DNA from: Candidatus Profundicultor aquiphilus
Lineage (GTDB): Bacteria; Atribacterota; Atribacteria; Atribacterales; Caldatribacteriaceae
Length of the DNA: 8,432 nt
NCBI GenBank assembly: GCA_013314795.1
Contig: JABUEZ010000079.1
Location: 1 to 8,432 of the forward strand
Direction: 5' to 3'
Below are positions 1-5,904 of the stretch, piece after piece (position 1 is the stretch's first letter; each line of letters starts with the position of its first letter). A program made the translations under genes and the position numbers. Under the pieces are notes generated by a model. It saw only the letters and a program-made list of their open reading frames with translations. It made no database searches and was not told where the DNA came from.

Positions 1-92
1 TGCCTTTCTGCAATTCGATCGTAGATTTTCAGAATTTCATTCCACTGGGAAATGAGCTCTGATTTCAGGATGATAAATCGTTCTTCTTCCAC
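1..92 (-). CDS. Partial HEPN/HepT-like protein (N-terminus only)
   Basis: Only the first 30 codons are in the window; the gene runs off the left edge. I chose the GTG start at 92 because a GAGGGG Shine-Dalgarno lies about five bases upstream and the frame then stays open to the edge. The gene overlaps the end of the nucleotidyltransferase gene by 28 bases. The peptide begins VEEERFIILKSELISQWNEI and continues with LKIYDRIAER, an amphipathic helix like the first helix of HEPN-fold (HepT/DUF86-like) proteins. Known of the family: HEPN proteins encoded next to MNT nucleotidyltransferases are usually RNase toxins. Inferred: this is the toxin partner of the adjacent gene. The RX4-6H catalytic motif would lie outside the window, so the assignment depends on context and helix character only. 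Confidence 0.5.
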   Translation of the reverse strand, partial: MEEERFIILKSELISQWNEILKIYDRIAER

Positions 93-472
93 CGTATCCC
101 CTCTCTTTTGATTTTCTCTGCCAGCCTGTGACCCTCAAGCTGGATAACATCGACTTCCCACTCAAGCTCCATGGAAAGGCAGGACATCATTCTGAAGAAA
201 TCCTCATCTTTAAGACCAAAAAATCCCACGTCGATGTCCGATTCTTCCCCAAAACGTCCTGGTTTAGTGATCGACCCAAAAATATAAGCTTCATCAAACT
301 GGACCTCTGCCGCAATCTTTCCTAATGCCTTCCTCAGTTTTTCCAGCATATTACGTCTGAGATCTTCTACTCTTCGCTTTTTTTGCTCTAATTTCCGCTC
401 CAAGACGTGGAATTGAAATCCCATGGTCAAGATTGGCTTTATATCCGTGACCTCCTTCAAGTCTCCATCCAT
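65..472 (-). CDS. Minimal MNT-family nucleotidyltransferase (putative antitoxin)
   Basis: A 135-residue protein of the polymerase-beta-like MNT fold. The core motif is visible: G66-S67, eleven residues, then D79-I-D81, with a third acidic residue at D108 in a beta strand (WEVDVIQL). An N-terminal basic, helical stretch (about residues 24-50) precedes the fold. Family knowledge: stand-alone MNT proteins of this size pair with HEPN proteins and can neutralise them by AMP transfer to a tyrosine. The downstream overlapping gene fits such a partner, so I infer an antitoxin role. The start is uncertain. The ATG at 472 has no Shine-Dalgarno, but a weak promoter-like TTGTTT (498-503) and TAAAAT (476-481) just upstream would give an almost leaderless message. 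A strong AAGGAGGT (450-457) lies inside the frame without a normal start codon at proper distance; the next in-frame ATG is at 424. Confidence 0.8.
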   Translation of the reverse strand: MDGDLKEVTDIKPILTMGFQFHVLERKLEQKKRRVEDLRRNMLEKLRKALGKIAAEVQFDEAYIFGSITKPGRFGEESDIDVGFFGLKDEDFFRMMSCLSMELEWEVDVIQLEGHRLAEKIKREGIRWKKNDLSS

Positions 473-483
473 ATAATTTTATC

Positions 484-639
484 TTAAACCCAAAAATAAA
501 CAAACATTGCCTCCTCTCGAAAACCAGCGTTGTGTATCGCGTTTCTTTGAACTCCCATATCTTGTGCGGCCACCCACGCCATCACTTCATCATGATAGTG
601 CCGGAATACACAAAGGATGACACATCTTTCTCTACCTAT
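484..639 (-). other. Unassigned coding-looking short frame in the 473-768 gap
   Basis: The 296-base gap between the two divergent genes holds the promoter at 733-759 and this 51-codon frame bounded by stops. Its translation looks protein-like, with the segment HDEVMAWVAAQDMGV followed by RNAIHNAGFREEA, and the composition resembles coding DNA. There is no convincing start: GTG at 585 or ATG at 582 would give about 33 residues, and neither has a clear ribosome binding site. It ends 11 bases upstream of the nucleotidyltransferase start. It could be a small protein, the remnant of a degraded gene, or chance. I do not recognise the family and propose no function. I see nothing else of note in the gap. 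Confidence 0.25.
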
Positions 640-732
640 TTATAAAAATCGCTCCCGGAAAAGGATGTCATGACCAGAAAGAATCTTCCCAAGGTCCTCC
701 TACTCTTTTCCACCTTTCTGAACGATTCGTTT

Positions 733-759
733 TTGACTTTTCGTGATTTCTGCTATACT
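733..759 (+). promoter_or_regulatory. Extended -10 promoter for the PAS-LuxR gene
   Basis: TGCTATACT (751-759) is an extended -10 element, with TATACT matching five of six consensus bases. TTGACT (733-738) is a near-consensus -35 at a short 15-base spacing, which the extended -10 could offset. Transcription would begin near 766-768, immediately before the ATG at 769. No Shine-Dalgarno precedes that ATG, so the transcript may be leaderless or nearly so. Confidence 0.55.
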
Positions 760-768
760 GAATGTGTC

Positions 769-1644
769 ATGGGAAAACAAAAACAGATTGGGGACTGGTG
801 CTTCAGAAACTATCCCGAGATCGAAGCCTGGGATGAACTCCCGGATGGAGTGAGCGTGCTTGATACCAGCCTTTCCGTCGTCAATGCGAACCGGACCATG
901 CGATCCTGGTACGCCCATACCCCCTTCGCCCCGGGAGAAAAGTGTTATCGCGTCTATCATAACCGCAAAAAACCCTGCCCCTGGTGTCCCACCCGAACCA
1001 CGCTTTCCCGCGGCAAAGCACAAAGTGGGATTGTTCCCTATCACGGGAAAGATGGTACCGTCCAGGGCTGGCAAAAGCTTCTCGTTTTTCCCATTTTTGA
1101 CGGGGACAGGAACTTAGTGGGGGTTATGGAATATGTCCAGGACATTACCGAAACCCGGTTTGCTCAACTTATCCTGCAGGCTCTGGAACAGGAAGTCGAA
1201 TTCCTGAAAACCCTCATCGCAAAGGCCCGGCATATCTACGAAGACTGGCAGGAGAGTTGCATGGCTATGGCCCGCAGCAATACAATCAAACCACCATTCC
1301 AGTTCCCGCAAGAAATCCTCAATAATCGATCCCAGAAAGAACACCTCAAAATGGCCGAACTCCTCTTTTCCCAAATGGAAAAGGAAATTGCCTGGAGAAA
1401 GAATCGGTATTCTTTCCTCCTTGCTCGCCTTACTCCGCGAGAATTTCAGGTTGCCCTGCTCATTGCCCAGGGGAAAAGTACCAAGGAAATCGCCGAAGAG
1501 CTGTCTCTCTCGCTCAAGGCGGTTGAATTCCACCGCGGTCAGATCCGGGAGAAATTAGGAATCCGGAATGCCAAGGTGAACCTCCAATCTTACCTCCTGG
1601 CACATCTTGCCTCTTTTGTTTTCCCTGGTGATTTTCAGGGGTAA
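769..1644 (+). CDS. PAS-domain LuxR-family transcriptional regulator
   Basis: A 291-residue cytoplasmic one-component regulator. A PAS domain spans about residues 20-130, containing LPDGVSVLD, a cysteine motif C59-Y, then P69-C70-x2-C73-P74, and the closing strand with the DITE end typical of PAS domains. A helical linker (about 135-215) leads to a LuxR/GerE helix-turn-helix (about 221-275: LTPREFQVALLIAQGKS, then IAEELSLSLKAVEFHRGQI). No receiver or kinase domain is present, so the signal is probably sensed by the PAS domain. The CX10CX2CP motif recurs in PAS domains of anaerobes, and a metal or redox role is inference. The start is placed at 769 because a promoter lies directly upstream. 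An in-frame ATG at 670 with a weak AAGGA would add 33 unusual residues overlapping that promoter. The oxidoreductase gene follows 69 bases downstream and is the likely target. Confidence 0.85.
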   Translation: MGKQKQIGDWCFRNYPEIEAWDELPDGVSVLDTSLSVVNANRTMRSWYAHTPFAPGEKCYRVYHNRKKPCPWCPTRTTLSRGKAQSGIVPYHGKDGTVQGWQKLLVFPIFDGDRNLVGVMEYVQDITETRFAQLILQALEQEVEFLKTLIAKARHIYEDWQESCMAMARSNTIKPPFQFPQEILNNRSQKEHLKMAELLFSQMEKEIAWRKNRYSFLLARLTPREFQVALLIAQGKSTKEIAEELSLSLKAVEFHRGQIREKLGIRNAKVNLQSYLLAHLASFVFPGDFQG

Positions 1645-1651
1645 TTCAGTG

Positions 1652-1681
1652 GTTCTCAAGAACATGGGAGAAGAAGATAAT
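1652..1681 (+). promoter_or_regulatory. Candidate promoter and palindromic operator before the oxidoreductase gene
   Basis: GTTCT-CA-AGAAC (1652-1663) is a perfect inverted repeat with a two-base spacer. It overlaps a weak -35 (TTCTCA, 1653-1658), which lies 17 bases from a good -10 (GATAAT, 1676-1681). This would allow the oxidoreductase gene to be transcribed separately from the regulator gene. The palindrome is a plausible operator, possibly for the upstream LuxR-type protein. That link is inference. Confidence 0.35.
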
Positions 1682-1713
1682 GAGGAAAAAGTCTCCCGAA
1701 AGGAGGAAAGAGG

Positions 1714-2952
1714 ATGGACCAAAACCTGCTTTTTACTCCCATCACCATCGGTAAGAAAGTAGCCACTAACCGTTTTGTGATCAATGCCATGGAATGTTGC
1801 GATGCCGACGAAGAGGGCAATCCCAGTCCCAGAACCTACCGGAGATACCGCCGACTTTTTGAAGGCGACGCCGGAGTCATTTTCCTTGAGGCCATCACCG
1901 TGAGCTACGAGAGTCGAGCCCGCCTGAATCAGTTAAGCATCATGCCTCACAACGAGAAAGCATTGCAAAAATTCACCCAGGAGATGAAAAGCGTTAATCC
2001 CAAGCCCATCTTTATCTGGCAGTTGACCCACGCCGGAGAGCTCAGCAGTCCCGATTTCTCTCGTAGAGTCTGTGTAAAACCGCTTCCCGGTATGGGGGGA
2101 GACCTATTAAGCGAAGAAGATGTGGACAAAATCATGGACCAGTTTGTGTTAGGGGCAAAAATCGCCTATAATGCTGGGGCAGACGGTGTGGATCTCAAAC
2201 TCTGCCACGGATACTTCGGCACTCAGGTTCTTCGTCCCTACAATGACCGCCCCTGGAAGTATGGCGGCCCCTGGGAAAAGCGTCGTCAGTTTGCCTTTGA
2301 CCTGTATGAGCGAATCCGTAAGGAAATTCCCGACCCTAATTTCCTGGTCGGTTCCAAAGTAACCATGTGGGAAGGTATCCCCGGTGGACAGGGCTGTGCC
2401 GGGCCAGATACCGCCATCATGGACCTCACTGAACCCCTTGACCTTCTGCGGGGTCTCAAAGAACGCGGAGCGAATTTTATCCTGGTCTCCGCCGGAAATC
2501 CATCGCTCACCATCGCCCTGGCCCACCCGGATAAACGAATTCCCGACTATGCCTATCTCCACCATCTTTTCCAGAAAGAAGCCCGAAAAGTGCTCCATCC
2601 AGAAGTAGTCACCATGGGTTCAGCGTATTCCATTTTCCGCGATGGAAAAAATAACTTCTTAGGGGTAGAGCGGGAAAAGAGTTCTCTCCTTTACTGGGGT
2701 GACAAAAATATCCGCGACGGTGTCACCGACATGGTGGCCATCGGACGGCAATCTTTCGCCGATCCCCACCTTCCCAGGAAACTGCGCGAAGGGAAATTTG
2801 ACGAGATTAACTGGTGTACCCTCTGTGACACCTGCATGGAACTCCTCATCCGCCAGCAAAATACCGGATGTGTGGTCTACGAAAAAGAGTACGCCCAAAT
2901 CCTGCGGGAAACCCGGGCAAAACTGGGAGTTTTGAAATTCAAGCACACGTAA
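1714..2952 (+). CDS. Old Yellow Enzyme-family NADH:flavin oxidoreductase with 4Fe-4S motif
   Basis: A 412-residue TIM-barrel flavoprotein of the 2,4-dienoyl-CoA reductase/trimethylamine dehydrogenase branch of the Old Yellow Enzymes. Visible features: the N-terminal LFTPITIGKKVATNRFV strand, QLTHAGEL with H106, the active-site region CHGYFG (H165, Y167) followed by LRPYNDR and YGGPWEKR, and a phosphate-binding-like region near AIGRQSFADPHLP. Four cysteines (C368, C371, C374, C386; CX2CX2CX11C) match the 4Fe-4S ligand pattern of that branch. The protein stops soon after the cluster, so the FAD/NAD(P)H-binding C-terminal domains of the larger relatives are absent and electrons must come from a separate donor or bind directly at FMN. 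A perfect AGGAGG (1701-1706) seven bases upstream fixes the ATG. The substrate is unknown. The regulator gene upstream and the terminator downstream make this a small self-contained unit. Confidence 0.88.
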   Translation: MDQNLLFTPITIGKKVATNRFVINAMECCDADEEGNPSPRTYRRYRRLFEGDAGVIFLEAITVSYESRARLNQLSIMPHNEKALQKFTQEMKSVNPKPIFIWQLTHAGELSSPDFSRRVCVKPLPGMGGDLLSEEDVDKIMDQFVLGAKIAYNAGADGVDLKLCHGYFGTQVLRPYNDRPWKYGGPWEKRRQFAFDLYERIRKEIPDPNFLVGSKVTMWEGIPGGQGCAGPDTAIMDLTEPLDLLRGLKERGANFILVSAGNPSLTIALAHPDKRIPDYAYLHHLFQKEARKVLHPEVVTMGSAYSIFRDGKNNFLGVEREKSSLLYWGDKNIRDGVTDMVAIGRQSFADPHLPRKLREGKFDEINWCTLCDTCMELLIRQQNTGCVVYEKEYAQILRETRAKLGVLKFKHT

Positions 2953-2964
2953 GCCGGTTACCTT

Positions 2965-3004
2965 GGCCCATCTTTCCCCATACCGGAAAGATGGGCCTTA
3001 TTTT
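2965..3004 (+). terminator. Intrinsic terminator after the oxidoreductase gene
   Basis: GGCCCATCTTTCC (2965-2977) and GGAAAGATGGGCC (2985-2997) form a perfect 13-bp stem with a seven-base loop, followed by TTATTTT. It lies 12 bases after the oxidoreductase stop codon. The T-tract overlaps the stop codon of the convergent hepT remnant. On the minus strand the hairpin has no U-tract, so it probably terminates only the plus-strand unit. Confidence 0.9.
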
Positions 3005-3421
3005 CCCCAATTCTTGTGTAAAAAATGAAGAATGGCGTTTTGAAAAGCCTCAAAAGAAGCAAACCCTTGGGTGGCCATCTGATAAACGATTTGGTCGTCA
3101 AGATGTCCGTACTCATGCACCAGTATATTGCGAAACGCCCTCATTCTCCGTAGCATCTCTCGCAAGTCCCGCCCGATAACGTGAGCCCACTCAAGCTTTT
3201 CAAAAAGATCCTCTTCTTCACCCGGCAAACCCAATCGCAAATCTCGTAGGAGAAGAACAGATATCTATGACCGCCTCAATGGAAATCTGTAATAAGCGCT
3301 CGCAGGCCCGTTTTTTCTCGATCTTCTGAAATTCTTCAAAACTCTGGGGTAAAATTTCCTGAAGCTCGGCAAGATACGTATCGAGTGCCCGTAATTTCCC
3401 CAGGATTCTTTCACGATCCAT
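2998..3421 (-). pseudogene. hepT: HepT-type HEPN ribonuclease toxin, frameshifted
   Basis: Two frames together make one DUF86/HepT protein. The first runs from ATG 3421 (MDRERILGKLRALDTYLAEL onward) to RLLQISIEAVIDIC. The second resumes with LLLRDLRLGLPGEEEDLFEK and ends at the TAA at 2998-3000. The reading frame changes at about 3240-3260, within a TTCTTCTCC stretch; one extra base or two missing bases would explain it. The second part keeps the RNase motif R-NILV-H-E-Y (RX4HXY), whose tyrosine is the residue AMPylated by MntA in studied systems. Family role: an RNA-cleaving toxin held in check by MntA. The start overlaps the end of mntA by 11 bases, with AAGGGG six bases upstream. As written, the first frame stops at 3218 and yields a toxin without its catalytic motif. 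Genuine inactivation and a sequencing or assembly indel are both possible. Confidence 0.8.
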
Positions 3422-3827
3422 GAGTAACCCCTTCAAGGTAATCATAATACATATGTTTCAAGTCCTCGAAGGCTTTAGCCGTGGCATAAGCCAACTCATA
3501 GAGGGCATCCTCATCACGAGCATAGAGCACCTTGCCTTCCCGAAGCACCCTTCGTCGGATATACAGAGGCAAGAGCTGAAAGACCTGAATATCAAGCAAG
3601 GGAAACTCAGCAAGGTAATCAAGACGCCTGTGCATCATTTCTGTGCGACTCATACTTCGCCCGGAAAAAACCAGACACACATCGATATCGGACAACCGAC
3701 TTGCCTCGTTTCGCGCATAACTCCCAAAGAGAATAATCGCCAGGATCGCGGTATCCCTACGGACTTTCTCTAAAAACTCCTGTAGCACTTTTGGAACCTT
3801 CTCAGAAAGACCCTCTTCAAAGGTCAT
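3411..3827 (-). CDS. mntA: MntA-type nucleotidyltransferase antitoxin
   Basis: A 138-residue MNT-fold nucleotidyltransferase. The hallmark GSX10DXD motif is complete (G35-S36 to D47-I-D49), and D78 in LLDIQVFQ supplies the third acidic residue. Family knowledge: MntA transfers AMP from ATP to a tyrosine of HepT and so blocks its RNase activity. The hepT remnant begins inside its last codons, the standard antitoxin-first layout. A GTG directly before the ATG (3830) is an alternative start, and an AGGGA lies six bases before it. The gene looks intact although its toxin is frameshifted. It is distinct in sequence from the nucleotidyltransferase at 65-472 (motif spacing 10 versus 11), so the two are not a recent duplication. 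Confidence 0.87.
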   Translation of the reverse strand: MTFEEGLSEKVPKVLQEFLEKVRRDTAILAIILFGSYARNEASRLSDIDVCLVFSGRSMSRTEMMHRRLDYLAEFPLLDIQVFQLLPLYIRRRVLREGKVLYARDEDALYELAYATAKAFEDLKHMYYDYLEGVTHGS

Positions 3828-3854
3828 CACAATCCATCCCTTCCCTCAAGAACC

Positions 3855-3863
3855 ATTGTACCA
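3855..3863 (-). promoter_or_regulatory. Extended -10 element for mntA-hepT
   Basis: Read on the minus strand, TGG followed by TACAAT gives an extended -10 with five of six consensus bases. It would start transcription near 3848, about 20 bases before the mntA start. I see no good -35, which extended -10 promoters can do without. Confidence 0.4.
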
Positions 3864-3866
3864 TAC

Positions 3867-3923
3867 GAGTAAACTCTCATTGGCGAACCAGAACTTTTCA
3901 AAATCTACCACCTTGAGTAAACT
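3867..3923 (+). repeat. Pair of direct repeats GAGTAAACT between divergent promoters
   Basis: The nine bases GAGTAAACT occur at 3867-3875 and again at 3915-3923, 48 bases apart. One copy lies just upstream of the mntA -10 and the other just upstream of the -35 of the plus-strand promoter. Forty-eight bases is between four and five helical turns. A shared regulator site for both promoters is possible, but a chance repeat is not excluded. Confidence 0.3.
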
Positions 3924-3929
3924 TTTTGG

Positions 3930-3957
3930 TTGTCTCAGATTTTACGGAGATTATACT
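3930..3957 (+). promoter_or_regulatory. Promoter for the small membrane-anchored protein gene
   Basis: TTGTCT (3930-3935) and TATACT (3952-3957) are separated by 16 bases. Transcription would start near 3964, just ahead of the GGGAGG ribosome binding site (3965-3970). The promoter and ribosome binding site together point to ATG 3979 as the original start of the downstream gene. Confidence 0.5.
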
Positions 3958-3978
3958 TTTTCTCGGGAGGCAAAAGCC

Positions 3979-4422
3979 ATGAAAAGATGATCTCTTTGGC
4001 TGTGCATCGGGATCATTACCGGAAGTATCCTCTTTTTATGGATAAACACCTATGATGCTTCCAAAAATTCAGTCCCCCGGCCTATCAACGAGTTTGGGAA
4101 AAGGCTCCAAAATGTACCCCTACAGGCACCTCGGGAAGCACTGGCAGAAGTCATGACAGAAAATTACAGTGAGTACATCGCCAGAGAACTTCTGGCTCAA
4201 TGGATTAGTGACCCTTCGAAGGCCCTGGGACGCAGGGGTTCCAGTCCCTGGCCGGACAGAATCGAGTGGAAAACCATAAAAAGAATCAACAGGGATCAAT
4301 TCGTAGTTACCGGAGAAATCTGTGAAATCACCAGCGTACCTCAAGAAGAATGGAGAAAGAGAGCGACTTTTATCGTTACAAAGCGAGAAACAAAATGGCT
4401 GATTACCGGAATTACCCAATGA
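3979..4422 (+). CDS. Small membrane-anchored protein with in-frame TGA at codon 4
   Basis: From ATG 3979 the frame reads Met-Lys-Arg, then TGA (3988-3990), then stays open to 4422, 148 codons in all. GGGAGG lies eight bases before this ATG. If the TGA stood for Trp (one base from TGG), the product would start MKRWSLWL, span the membrane once (about residues 6-22, CIGIITGSILFLWI) and expose a soluble domain of about 120 residues with SSPWPDRIEW, QFVVTGEICEITSV and a KWLITGI ending. Similar small anchored proteins with an SSPWPDRIE motif occur in Firmicutes, as far as I recall; their function is unknown. As the DNA stands, the only clean in-frame ATG after the TGA is 4153, giving an 89-residue product without anchor or ribosome binding site. 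It is therefore either a point-mutated gene, a read-through case or a sequencing error. Confidence 0.65.
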
Positions 4423-4425
4423 CCT

Positions 4426-5901
4426 TTAGCTTAACCCCAATTCCACAAACTCTTTAAACAGGGCGGTGTTTTGGGTATACACTTTTTCATAGAACTGGTA
4501 GAGTTTTTGATAAAATACCGTGTGTTCTGCAATCGGTTCAAGGCGAGGATTTTCTGGAAAAAACGAAGGAGAAAGATCGGTAAGGTGTTCCACTTCGCCG
4601 AGGACCTTGAGGGAAAGCAGAAAAGCCCCCTTGGCGGATGCCGAGGGGTAAAGACTCACCTCTACCGGAATTCTCAAAACATCACAGAGGATCCTTTTCC
4701 CATGGTCGGTGGTGGCAAAACCCCCACTCAGGATAACTCGACGCGGTATGCCCATGACCTCACAGAGCATGTCGTAAATGGAACGTACCCGGAAGGCCAC
4801 CCCTTCCAGGGCCGACTGAATGAGAGCCTGAGGAGTATGAAAATAAGAAAGCCCAAAGAGGATTCCCCGGGCATAAGGGTTCCAATTGGGACTGCGTTCA
4901 CCGGTTAAAAAGGGAAGGAAAAGCGGCCTTTCTCGATAAAGGTCAAGGGAAAAATCCACCTCTTTGCCCAGAAGTTCGCGCACCCAGGAATAGACAATCC
5001 CTCCATTATTAATGGCCCCACCCCCCACCCAGATGCCATCAGCCAGGTAATAACACCAGCTTCGCCCCCGGGCATCAAAGACGGGATGGTGTTCGCACAT
5101 GCGTACCGCCCCCGAAGACCCCACCGTGACCACCATTTCCTTCGCCCGGAAGGCCCCTTCCCCCAGATTGGCAAAGGGACCGTCACCACCACCGAAAATC
5201 ACCGGAATACCGGACGGCAATCCAGTGTATCGGCTAAAATCCCCCTCCTTAAGTGGTTCAACCCTTTCAGGGAAGCACAATTCTGGCAATTTCTGAGGGG
5301 AAAGAGACAACCAAGAAAGGAGTTCCTCTGACCAGCACCGTCTTTTTACATCGACAAGACCGGTGGCCGAAGCGGTGGACAAATCACAGGCATACACCCC
5401 GGTCAATCGACCCAGAATCCAGTCTTTGATGGAAAGAACCTTAGCCGCACGCTCCCATAGCGCGGGTTCTCTCTTTTGAAACCAGACCACCCGGGGAGGA
5501 TGAAAAATGGTATGAAGCGGTACCGCCACCTGGTGGTAAAATCCAGAACGGCGATATTCGTCCCGCATCGCCTCCACCTCCTGGGCACTCCGAGTATCCA
5601 TCCAGTTGAGAAGAGGATAAAGGGGCTGTATGTCTGCATCGACGAGGAGAAAGCTATGGAGCATGGTGTCAAAGGAAATGGCCACAAACGAAGAAGGAGA
5701 AAACGATGCTACTGTCTCTTTGGCCGCCTCTTTAATACCCTGGTATATTTCTTCCGGGTTTTGTTCTGCAAACCCCGGATGGGGCGAATGGGTACCGTAT
5801 TCCCTCCTGGTAGAAAAAAGAAGTGCTCCTTTCCAATTAAAAACACAGACTTTACAGGAAGAAGTACCGATGTCAATCGCCAGAAAGAGGTCTTTCTCCA
5901 T
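4426..5901 (-). CDS. gntK: FGGY-family carbohydrate kinase, gluconokinase type
   Basis: A full-length 491-residue cytoplasmic kinase of the hexokinase/HSP70/actin superfamily. The N-lobe starts with AIDIGTSSCKV (phosphate-1 loop); FDTMLHSFLLV, NWMDTRS and STASATGLVD are typical of the gluconokinase branch. GGGDG contains the likely catalytic base D240, followed by VGSSGAVR (260-267). The C-lobe has GGGAINNGGIV and the ILSGGFA nucleotide-binding segment. Reaction expected: ATP + D-gluconate to 6-phosphogluconate; FGGY substrate calls by motif are good but not certain, and xylulose or another aldonate is possible. The ATG lies three bases after the uxuB-like stop, with only a weak GGGG upstream, so translation is probably coupled. 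It is the last gene of the leftward operon and stops three bases from the convergent gene's stop, with no terminator hairpin seen between them. Confidence 0.85.
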   Translation of the reverse strand: MEKDLFLAIDIGTSSCKVCVFNWKGALLFSTRREYGTHSPHPGFAEQNPEEIYQGIKEAAKETVASFSPSSFVAISFDTMLHSFLLVDADIQPLYPLLNWMDTRSAQEVEAMRDEYRRSGFYHQVAVPLHTIFHPPRVVWFQKREPALWERAAKVLSIKDWILGRLTGVYACDLSTASATGLVDVKRRCWSEELLSWLSLSPQKLPELCFPERVEPLKEGDFSRYTGLPSGIPVIFGGGDGPFANLGEGAFRAKEMVVTVGSSGAVRMCEHHPVFDARGRSWCYYLADGIWVGGGAINNGGIVYSWVRELLGKEVDFSLDLYRERPLFLPFLTGERSPNWNPYARGILFGLSYFHTPQALIQSALEGVAFRVRSIYDMLCEVMGIPRRVILSGGFATTDHGKRILCDVLRIPVEVSLYPSASAKGAFLLSLKVLGEVEHLTDLSPSFFPENPRLEPIAEHTVFYQKLYQFYEKVYTQNTALFKEFVELGLS

Positions 5902-5904
5902 CAG

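Noticed and set aside
487..516. Minus-strand AGGAGG followed by a seven-codon leader peptide before the nucleotidyltransferase gene
   Set aside because: The ATG is only two bases from the Shine-Dalgarno, and the peptide shows no attenuation features.
581..600. Palindrome around ATCATGAT with CACT/AGTG flanks
   Set aside because: The arms align only with a two-base bulge; too weak for an operator claim.
670..768. Upstream ATG as the start of the PAS-LuxR gene
   Set aside because: It would place a strong promoter inside the coding region and add 33 residues unlike a PAS protein N-terminus; kept only as an alternative.
3218..3240. TTG at 3240 as a genuine start of a separate 80-residue gene
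   Set aside because: The segment continues the HepT family sequence from the other frame and the residues before 3240 (LLLRD) also belong to HepT; it is a frameshift fragment.
3988..3990. TGA as selenocysteine or genome-wide Trp recoding
   Set aside because: Trp fits the context better than selenocysteine, I see no obvious SECIS-like hairpin right after it, and many genes here end in TGA.
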